From positions 1 to 16,767 of the forward strand of contig JASHQT010000364.1 in NCBI GenBank assembly GCA_030039005.1: DNA of 16,767 nucleotides, written 5' to 3'. Positions 1-5,050 of this stretch are shown here, in pieces (the stretch's first letter is position 1; each line of letters starts with the position of its first letter). The position numbers and the translations under genes are program-made. The notes under the pieces were generated by a model. The model ran no database searches. It was not told where the DNA came from and was given only the letters and a program-made list of their open reading frames with translations. This DNA comes from Bryobacteraceae bacterium (lineage in GTDB: Bacteria > Acidobacteriota > Terriglobia > Bryobacterales > Bryobacteraceae).

Positions 1-239
1 TGTTCGTCGGCGTCTCCCGTCATGCCGCCCTCGGACTCGCGCGCCATTCTCAACATTTGAGCGATCAACAGTGCCTCAAAGTCGCGCGCCGCCTTCTCGA
101 TTTTCTCCGGGGTATCTTTCTCCGGTGTATCTTTGGATGGCGACCCGGGGGATTGCAAGGAGAAGGATGGCGACGAGGCGCCTGGCAGAGCAACTCCGCC
201 GAGCATGGCCGAAAACGCTCCGTCCGCCTGCATCGACAT
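1..239 (-). CDS. flgJ: FlgJ-type rod-binding protein, N-terminal part (cut by window edge)
   Basis: Translating the minus strand from the ATG at 239 gives a protein open to the left edge (79 codons visible). After a low-complexity Ser/Pro-rich leader with a KDTPE repeat comes KIEKAARDFEALLIAQMLR, which matches the FlgJ N-terminal (rod-binding) domain pattern 'aa.qFEaifl.qmLk.mr'. FlgJ acts in the periplasm as a scaffold for rod assembly; in some bacteria a C-terminal muramidase domain is fused to it, but that part would lie outside the window, so I cannot say which form this is. The start lies 3 nt after the flgI stop, and a good ribosome binding site (GGAGGTG) sits inside the last codons of flgI, so it is translated as the next gene of the flgF-G-A-H-I operon. 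A second ATG at 233 is a possible alternative start. Family assignment is fairly firm; full length is unknown. Confidence 0.82.
   Translation of the reverse strand, partial: MSMQADGAFSAMLGGVALPGASSPSFSLQSPGSPSKDTPEKDTPEKIEKAARDFEALLIAQMLRMARESEGGMTGDADE
105..134 (-). repeat. 15-bp tandem duplication inside flgJ
   Basis: Two adjacent 15-bp units (105-119 and 120-134) differ at one base (CTCCGGGGTATCTTT and CTCCGGTGTATCTTT on the plus strand). In flgJ they encode KDTPE twice in the linker before the rod-binding domain. Because the unit is a multiple of three the reading frame is kept. Confidence 0.85.
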
Positions 240-242
240 GAA

Positions 243-1343
243 TCAGCGCACCTCCACATCCGCCTCGATCGCATCCGCAGCCTTCAGATTTTGCAGAATA
301 GCGATAATATCCCGTGGCGTCGATCCAATGGCTGATAATGCCCGCACCAATTCCTCCACGCTGGCTCCCTGCTGGAGCACCACGCTCTTAGCCTTGTCCT
401 CCTTGGCCGTCACACTGGTCTCCGGCGTTACGGTAGTCTGGCCGGCTGCGAGCGGCGCGGGCTGCGAAACGTTCAGCGTCGTTTGAATTTGCACGGTTAA
501 ACCGCCGTGCAGAATGGCCACCGGCGCGATCCGGACTTCCTTGCCCATAATGATCGTTCCGGTACGTTCGTCGATCACGATACGCGCCGGCCGGTCGGCT
601 TTCACCGTCACGTTTTCGAGATCGCCCAGGAACTCCACAGATCGGGAGGTATATTCCGGCGGCGTCTCGACGGTAACTAACGCCGAATTGTCGGCTTGAG
701 CCGGATGGAACGTGGCCGTCCCGAACTTTTGGTTAATCGCTTCCATGATTCTGGCCGCGGTCGTAAAATCCTCTTGGTGCAATTGCAGGCGGATGCGGCC
801 CTTGGGGGCCACTGAGGGAGGCGCTTTCTCGATAATGGCCCCGTTCGGAATCCGGCCCGCAGTGGGGTGGTTCAGCCCTCGCGTGTTCGCTCCCCCTCCG
901 GCGAGAAATCCGCCCGTGATCACTGAGCCCTGTCCGACGGCATAAACTTGCCCATCCGCGCCCTTGAGAGGCGTGAGCACCAGAATGCCGCCCTGCAAGT
1001 TCATGGCGTCTCCGATCGCTCCCACCGCAACATCGATGCGCGTGCCAGGCTGGGCAAAGGGCGGCAGATCGGCAGTCACAATCACCGAGGCCGTATTCCG
1101 CACCTGAATGAGGGATGGGTTGACCTCCACGCCCATGCGCGCCAGGAGATTGGTGAGGCTCTGGACCGAGAATACGGTCTGTTGCGAGTCGCCGGTGCGA
1201 TTCAACCCGACCACGATCCCATAGCCGAATACCTGGTTGTCCCGGACGCCCTCAATGGACACCAAATCTTTCAGCCGGGTGGGCTCGTCTTCGGCGAGCA
1301 ACGGAATCAAGCCACAGAGGATAAGGCTGGTCCAATATCTCAT
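243..1343 (-). CDS. flgI: Flagellar P-ring protein FlgI
   Basis: The 366-residue protein is the usual FlgI size and begins with MRYWTSLILCGLIPLLAEDE, a short hydrophobic export signal, followed by the family hallmark RLKDLVSIEGVRDNQVFGYG and IVVGLNRTGD. Further family motifs include the LARMGVEV segment, the glycine-rich GGFLAGGG region near the middle and NPSLIQVRNTASVIVTADLP. FlgI subunits form the P-ring in the periplasm around the rod at the peptidoglycan layer, with FlgA as chaperone. The reading frame stays open upstream to 1409, but that extension would overlap flgH, and the signal peptide fits only the ATG at 1343. That start lies 4 nt after the flgH stop; no clear Shine-Dalgarno is seen, so translation is probably coupled to flgH. 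The presence of FlgI and FlgH indicates a diderm envelope. Confidence 0.96.
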   Translation of the reverse strand: MRYWTSLILCGLIPLLAEDEPTRLKDLVSIEGVRDNQVFGYGIVVGLNRTGDSQQTVFSVQSLTNLLARMGVEVNPSLIQVRNTASVIVTADLPPFAQPGTRIDVAVGAIGDAMNLQGGILVLTPLKGADGQVYAVGQGSVITGGFLAGGGANTRGLNHPTAGRIPNGAIIEKAPPSVAPKGRIRLQLHQEDFTTAARIMEAINQKFGTATFHPAQADNSALVTVETPPEYTSRSVEFLGDLENVTVKADRPARIVIDERTGTIIMGKEVRIAPVAILHGGLTVQIQTTLNVSQPAPLAAGQTTVTPETSVTAKEDKAKSVVLQQGASVEELVRALSAIGSTPRDIIAILQNLKAADAIEADVEVR

Positions 1344-1347
1344 GACG

Positions 1348-2061
1348 TTAAAACGGCAGCACACCCAACAGGAGTCGATAAAGTATGTTGGGCCGCTTGA
1401 CCGCGTCATTTACCACGCCCTTGCCGTTCACCAAAATCTGCATTTTTGCCACGTTGTTGGAAGGCACGGAATTGGTAGGACTGAGATCCTCGGGCCGAAC
1501 AATTCCCTGGATCGTGATCACCTGCTTTTCTCCGTTTACCGTAATGTCCTTTTGGCCTTTGACGACCAGGTTCCCATTGGGTAGAACAGCCGTAACCTCT
1601 GCGGTCACGGTGGTCGACAGAGTGGTTCCGCGACTGGTGGTCCCTTGGCCCTGGAGCTGTGTGTTGTTGGAGCTTTTCGCCAGGTTCGCCAGAGCGCCGG
1701 TGGCGCTCTTGGGACCGACCAGCGAGGTGATGGAAGCGGCCAGGGTCGACTGGCGCTGGGTGTTGGTGGCGCCTGTGGAAGTGGCCGTCGAGTTGTCCAG
1801 TACAACGATCGTCACCAGATCGTACACTTGACTGGCGCGCACATCGCGGGCGCTGTCCGCCAGCCGCCCGTTGGGGATAAAGAGCGAGCCCGGCGTCGCG
1901 GTCGACGACTGATGCCAGCGTTCGGTGACCTCCTTCACGTAATCATCCAAGGAAGGCTGCTGCGGTTGTGCGTTGGGGGGCTTCTTGGCAAACAACGGAA
2001 GCACCAAAAAGACCGTACAGAATCGAGCCAGCCAGGGCCGGGTCATAATGAGCTGGGTCAC
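1348..2061 (-). CDS. flgH: Flagellar L-ring protein FlgH
   Basis: The C-terminal half carries FlgH family sequence: SLFIPNGRLADSARDVRASQ, VYDLVTIVVLDNSTA, VTAEVTAVLPNGNLVVKGQK, and GIVRPEDLSPTNSVPSNNVA near the end. FlgH forms the L-ring in the outer membrane around the distal rod. In enterobacteria it is a lipoprotein. Here the N-terminus (MTRPWLARFCTVFLVLPLFAKK) has a hydrophobic stretch but no cysteine at its end, so no classical lipobox is visible. Two starts are possible: GTG at 2061, overlapping the flgA stop as GTGA (237 residues), or ATG at 2046 (232 residues). They sit in the two copies of a 15-bp duplication. GAG lies about 7 nt upstream of the GTG, giving it slightly better spacing. 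The gene lies between flgA and flgI with no spacer. Confidence 0.95.
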   Translation of the reverse strand: MTQLIMTRPWLARFCTVFLVLPLFAKKPPNAQPQQPSLDDYVKEVTERWHQSSTATPGSLFIPNGRLADSARDVRASQVYDLVTIVVLDNSTATSTGATNTQRQSTLAASITSLVGPKSATGALANLAKSSNNTQLQGQGTTSRGTTLSTTVTAEVTAVLPNGNLVVKGQKDITVNGEKQVITIQGIVRPEDLSPTNSVPSNNVAKMQILVNGKGVVNDAVKRPNILYRLLLGVLPF

Positions 2062-2069
2062 AATGAGCT
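2040..2069 (-). repeat. 15-bp tandem duplication at flgA stop/flgH start
   Basis: GGGTCATAATGAGCT (2040-2054) is followed directly by GGGTCACAATGAGCT (2055-2069), with one mismatch. On the coding (minus) strand each copy supplies a possible flgH initiation codon: ATG in one, GTG in the other, the latter overlapping the flgA TGA stop. Confidence 0.85.
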
Positions 2070-3005
2070 CGCTGCGGGCGTGGCATCCACGATGACATGC
2101 TCGCGGTCCTCAATCACTGCGCGAAACGGTTTGCCCGTGGAAAGATTGTGGACCAGGATCCTTTCTCCTTTGGCGCCGGAAGACTGGGCCACGGCATCCA
2201 GGCCGATGATCGCCGCGCCCGAGATTACCTTGACATGAACGATGTCGCCCTGCCTCACGGTATCGGCGTCGTCCAAAGCGTCCGGCGAGATCCTTGCTCC
2301 GGCCGGGATCGCGTAACGCGCTATCTTGCCGACAATGGCGGAACTCGGTAAGGACGCCGAGACCGGCCAAGGAAATTCCCTCACAACTGCCGTAACGATA
2401 TCGTCGTCGCGAATCGGGTTCCTCTCCGAGATGGCCCGCTTGGCGAGAAACACCTGGCGTTCGACGGACACCCGCACTTTGGCCCACACGCTGAGGCTGC
2501 TGTGACCGTCGTAAACGAGTTTTCCCGTCCAGATCACGAACATTGCGGGCTGATTTGCCGGCGGCCGGTTCAAGCCGGCCAGTGAGAAAACCAAGCGCCC
2601 CGGCGGAAGGGGTTGGTGGCTGAACTCGCCGATCTCCAGTTGGACTACCTCGCCCCTTCCGGCGCCCAGCGCAGCCCACAGCGCCGCCCTTAAGTCGGCG
2701 ATCGAAAGAGGTTGGAGCATGCGCTCCACACAGACGCTGGGCGCGGGCTCTCCGGCGGGGAAAGCCAGTCCATACCAGCGGGCGGCCAGTAGGATGTCGC
2801 GCGATGACAGTACGCGCGTGGTGCCAGGAAACGGTGCGTAGCCGACGACGCTCCCCGGGTCGGCGGCGCGAAACAGGGGGATCGCAGTTGCCAGGTCCCG
2901 GACCAAGATCTTGTCGGTGGGGACCTCAAGGCAAGCTGCGTGGGCCCACGCGGGGGCCAGCACGAATCCCGCTAACATTCGCATGCGGATGCTACTGGGT
3001 GACAT
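2058..3005 (-). CDS. flgA: FlgA, P-ring assembly chaperone
   Basis: The protein (up to 315 residues) starts with an export signal (MRMRMLAGFVLAPAWAHA, probable cleavage after AHA). It ends with the FlgA/SAF-type region: QVFLAKRAISERNPIRDDDI, then VGKIARYAIPAGARISPDAL, then VRQGDIVHVKVISGAAIIGL and a terminal GKPFRAVIEDREHVIV strand pattern. FlgA is a periplasmic chaperone needed for P-ring polymerisation of FlgI. It is longer than the roughly 220-residue enterobacterial protein because of an N-terminal region of about 130 residues, as in other long FlgA proteins. The start is uncertain: ATG at 3005 overlaps the flgG stop by 14 nt, while ATG at 2984 (residue 8) and 2978 give a cleaner signal peptide. 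None has a strong ribosome binding site. It is placed between flgG and flgH, which supports the function. Confidence 0.9.
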   Translation of the reverse strand: MSPSSIRMRMLAGFVLAPAWAHAACLEVPTDKILVRDLATAIPLFRAADPGSVVGYAPFPGTTRVLSSRDILLAARWYGLAFPAGEPAPSVCVERMLQPLSIADLRAALWAALGAGRGEVVQLEIGEFSHQPLPPGRLVFSLAGLNRPPANQPAMFVIWTGKLVYDGHSSLSVWAKVRVSVERQVFLAKRAISERNPIRDDDIVTAVVREFPWPVSASLPSSAIVGKIARYAIPAGARISPDALDDADTVRQGDIVHVKVISGAAIIGLDAVAQSSGAKGERILVHNLSTGKPFRAVIEDREHVIVDATPAASSL

Positions 3006-3783
3006 TGTTGATTTGCTGATACATCTCGTCGGCCGCCTTCACGACCTTCGAATTAGCCTCGTACGCGCGCTGGCTGACGATCAGGTTGACGAATTCCTCG
3101 ACCACACTCACGTTCGACCCCTCGACGTATCCCTGCATGAGCGTGCCCAATCCCTCCTGGCCGCCGGGATTGGCTACGGTCGGCTGGCCGGAAGCATCCG
3201 TCGGCTCGAACATATTTTGTCCAATCGGATTCAGACCAGCTGGATTGGGGAATAAAGCTAACTGGATCTGCCCGGCCACGGTAGCGGCAGTCTGCCCGGG
3301 CTGCGTGTAGGTGACGGTGCCATCGGTGGCAATCGTGATCGTTTGCGCCTGCTGGGGGATGGTGATCTGCGGCTGAACCAAATCGCCGCTGGAATTCACC
3401 AGATTGCCGTTGCGATCCAGCTGGAATCCGCCGTCGCGCGTATAGGCGATTTGCCCGTTGGGCAGCAGCACCTGAAAAAAACCGTTCCCCTGAATGGTCA
3501 GGTCCAAAGGATTGTCCGTCTCCTGATAATTGCCTTGGGAAAAGATGATCTCGTTGGAGGCGGTACGAGTTCCCAATCCGATCTGCAAACCGCTGGGCAC
3601 AATGCTTTGCGCGCCGGCCGCCGAACCGGGCTGCAAGTAACTCTGGTACAGCAAGTCCTGAAATTGCGCGCGGCGCATTTTGTAGCCATTGGTGCTCGAA
3701 TTAGCCAAGTTATTGGCGATGTTATCGATGTTGGTTTGCTGCGCATTCATCCCGCTCGCAGCGCTGTACAGGGCTCGAATCAT
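2992..3783 (-). CDS. flgG: Distal rod protein FlgG
   Basis: The product of 263 residues has the usual FlgG length. It opens with the conserved rod N-terminus MIRALYSAASGMNAQQTNID followed by NIANNLANSSTNGYK. It contains the QGNGFFQVLLPNGQIAYTRD motif of the FlgE/F/G core and closes with VEEFVNLIVSQRAYEANSKV, the C-terminal coiled-coil segment. FlgG forms the distal rod that passes through the P- and L-rings. The frame is open a further 76 codons upstream into the 16-bp tandem repeats, but that leader has no family similarity, so I use the ATG at 3783. The last bases overlap flgA. The gene is separated from flgF by an unusually large gap, and a sigma-54-like element lies at 3832-3847, so it may also have its own promoter. 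Confidence 0.97.
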   Translation of the reverse strand: MIRALYSAASGMNAQQTNIDNIANNLANSSTNGYKMRRAQFQDLLYQSYLQPGSAAGAQSIVPSGLQIGLGTRTASNEIIFSQGNYQETDNPLDLTIQGNGFFQVLLPNGQIAYTRDGGFQLDRNGNLVNSSGDLVQPQITIPQQAQTITIATDGTVTYTQPGQTAATVAGQIQLALFPNPAGLNPIGQNMFEPTDASGQPTVANPGGQEGLGTLMQGYVEGSNVSVVEEFVNLIVSQRAYEANSKVVKAADEMYQQINNVTQ

Positions 3784-4088
3784 TTTGTTCTCTTTGCTCC
3801 AGTCCGCCTTCTGGTTATTCCGCAATTGTGTCGCAACGCTTTTTCCTGGCCTCGGCAAGTCCGGCGCGTCCCCCCGGGCCATGGTCGGCCTCCGCTTCGC
3901 ATCTTGTTCTCGGCCGATTTCGGCAGCCTCTTGGGGCCGGAGCTGGCATCCCCCGCGGACCGTCGAGTCGCGCGTGTCGGTGAGAGGCTCGTCACGATTC
4001 CGCCTCGTCACGATCCCTCCTCATCGCGATTCCCCCTGGTCATGATTCCGCCTCGTCACGATTCCCCCCTCGTCATGATTCCGCCTCG
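3784..4088. other. flgF-flgG intergenic region, 305 bp
   Basis: This gap is far larger than others in the operon, where neighbouring genes touch or overlap. The part next to flgF is occupied by 16-bp tandem repeats. The rest (3784-3987) contains a candidate sigma-54 element and a small inverted repeat GCCGATTTCGGC near 3913, but no coding sequence that I can support on either strand. The open frames there lack family motifs and run through the repeats. Confidence 0.8.
3832..3847 (-). promoter_or_regulatory. Possible sigma-54-type promoter for flgG
   Basis: On the minus strand AGGAAAAAGCGTTGCG has GG and GC separated by 10 nt with a full TTGC at the -12 side; the -24 side matches only GG and one A of TGGCAC. 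Initiation would fall near 3822, giving a leader of about 39 nt before the flgG ATG. The match is partial and a GG-N10-GC by itself is common, so this is tentative. Confidence 0.25.
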
Positions 4089-4100
4089 TCACGATCCCAC
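3988..4100 (-). repeat. Seven-unit 16-bp tandem repeat overlapping flgF stop
   Basis: Seven head-to-tail units with plus-strand consensus CTCGTCACGATTCCGC start at 3988, 4004, 4020, 4036, 4052, 4069 and 4085; one extra C at 4068 breaks the phase before unit six. Units differ at a few positions (CAC/CAT/CGC core; CCGC/CCCC/CCTC tail). On the coding strand a unit reads GCGGAATCGTGACGAG, giving purine-rich GAGG tracts every 16 nt. The flgF stop codon (4089-4091) lies in the first transcribed unit. Since 16 is not a multiple of three, the array is unlikely to be coding. Function unknown. Confidence 0.9.
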
Positions 4101-4832
4101 CTTGGCAACATCTTCGACCGCTCGCCGGTTCATATCGGCGCCGATTGTCATGGCCTTTTGCAGCGCTTCAAACTGCCGCAACACGCTCACCAGCCGCGCG
4201 GCCGAGCGCGCGGACTCGGAATTGGCCGCTTCCAACTTGCCTTGCCGGACTTCGAATTCAGCAGCGGGCGCGGGCTTGGCATCGGGCGCGCTGCTGATAA
4301 AATAAGTACCCTTACGCTTGCTGAGCACGGTGGTGTCGTGGAAATCGACCACTGCAATGCGCGATACATCTTGCCCGTCCTGCCGCACGGTCCCATCCGG
4401 AATCACTTCAAATGATTTCGTGCCGTCAATCACGACGGGTTTGCCATCCGTTCCTTGAATCGCATACCCGTCCAGAGTTTGTAGCTGGCCCGTTCCCGAA
4501 ACGTGAAAATTCCCATCTCTTGTATAGAGCGGCCCTGAGGATGTGCTCGCCACGAAGAATCCTTTGCCGCTCAGAGCCAGGTCTGTATCGTTGCCTGTGG
4601 CGAGCAATGTGCCCTGCGAGAAATCCGTCCAACGGTTCTGAATGACCGCCAGGATGGCTGGGTAAGTTCCATCCGGGGAGCCGGCTGCTTCAGGCGACAC
4701 GTAAAGACCGTAGGACTCGGCGTCGGACTTAAAGCCCGCCGCTGACGCGTTGGCGAGATTGTTGGCCGTTACATCCAGCGCTTCCATCCGGGCTCGAATT
4801 CCGCTGGCGGCGATTGCAGTGAGCGCGTCCAT
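4089..4832 (-). CDS. flgF: Rod protein FlgF
   Basis: The 247-residue protein has the flagellar rod N-terminus MDALTAIAASGIRARMEALD then VTANNLANASAAGFKSD. It has a central LALSGKGFFVASTSSGPLYT, RDGNFHVSGTGQL and LQTLDGYAIQG block typical of FlgE/F/G proteins, and a C-terminus (LVSVLRQFEALQKAMTIGAD) like FlgF rather than FlgG. FlgF is a rod subunit between the proximal rod and FlgG. The frame is open upstream to 4907, but homology begins at the ATG at 4832. No strong Shine-Dalgarno is visible. It is the first gene of the leftward operon and faces a divergent control region with a sigma-54-like element 25-40 bp upstream. Its stop codon is embedded in a tandem repeat array, and the last residues (VAKVGS) are partly repeat-encoded. 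Confidence 0.95.
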   Translation of the reverse strand: MDALTAIAASGIRARMEALDVTANNLANASAAGFKSDAESYGLYVSPEAAGSPDGTYPAILAVIQNRWTDFSQGTLLATGNDTDLALSGKGFFVASTSSGPLYTRDGNFHVSGTGQLQTLDGYAIQGTDGKPVVIDGTKSFEVIPDGTVRQDGQDVSRIAVVDFHDTTVLSKRKGTYFISSAPDAKPAPAAEFEVRQGKLEAANSESARSAARLVSVLRQFEALQKAMTIGADMNRRAVEDVAKVGS

Positions 4833-4856
4833 CTTGAGGCTCGTCGCGCCACTAGG

Positions 4857-4872
4857 AGCAATTCTCTGGCCG
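4857..4872 (-). promoter_or_regulatory. Candidate sigma-54 promoter for flgF operon
   Basis: On the minus strand the sequence CGGCCAGAGAATTGCT has the invariant GG (4871-4870) and GC (4859-4858) dinucleotides separated by exactly 10 nt, and a perfect TTGCT at -12; the -24 side is CGGCCA against TGGCAC. The expected start would be near 4846, leaving a leader of about 14 nt before the flgF ATG at 4832. Orientation, position and flagellar context fit; the -24 box is imperfect. Confidence 0.4.
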
Positions 4873-4937
4873 ATTCGAAATCGCTTCAAGTTTCGGCAAA
4901 TTCTCACGATATGTGCTGGTGAATGGCGTCAAAACGG

Positions 4938-4980
4938 GACAAAATTGTGCCGAAACGGCGTGCATGACAAATCTGTGCCG
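4938..4980. promoter_or_regulatory. Pair of 15-bp direct repeats, possible activator sites
   Basis: GACAAAATTGTGCCG (4938-4952) and GACAAATCTGTGCCG (4966-4980) are 13/15 identical and spaced 28 bp start to start. Each is a weak dyad (ACAA and TTGT, or ACA and TGT arms). They lie between the two divergent sigma-54-like elements, about 80-120 bp upstream of the flgF element and about 45-85 bp upstream of the fliK element, as expected for an enhancer-binding protein. No regulator gene is seen in the window. Confidence 0.4.
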
Positions 4981-5022
4981 CTGGGCGCTCGTCTAAACCC
5001 TAGCAGCCACGGTTGCGCAGAT

Positions 5023-5038
5023 TGGCCAGCTTCGTGCA
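5023..5038 (+). promoter_or_regulatory. Candidate sigma-54 promoter for fliK operon
   Basis: TGGCCAGCTTCGTGCA has the TGGC half of the -24 box and TGCA of the -12 box, with GG and GC separated by 10 nt. It shares GGCCAG with the divergent flgF element. Transcription would begin near 5049, only about 2 nt before the GTG at 5051; either the mRNA is almost leaderless or fliK starts further downstream. Confidence 0.38.
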
Positions 5039-5050
5039 CACACTCCAGGC

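Noticed and set aside
3784..4011. 76-codon N-terminal extension of FlgG running into the repeats
   Set aside because: Basic, low-complexity sequence without family similarity; FlgG homology starts at MIRALYSAASG.
4869..4876. GCCGATTC resembling a sigma-28 -10 box
   Set aside because: No TAAA about 15 bp upstream and no gene start at the right distance; it overlaps the better supported minus-strand element.
4906..4932. TTGACG and TATCGT on the minus strand as a sigma-70 promoter for flgF
   Set aside because: Spacer is only 15 bp and the -10 box is poor.
4938..4980. Reading the CGGCACA..TTTGTC repeats on the minus strand as sigma-54 promoters
   Set aside because: The GC dinucleotide is absent at the correct distance (GT-C is found), so they fit better as binding sites than as promoters.
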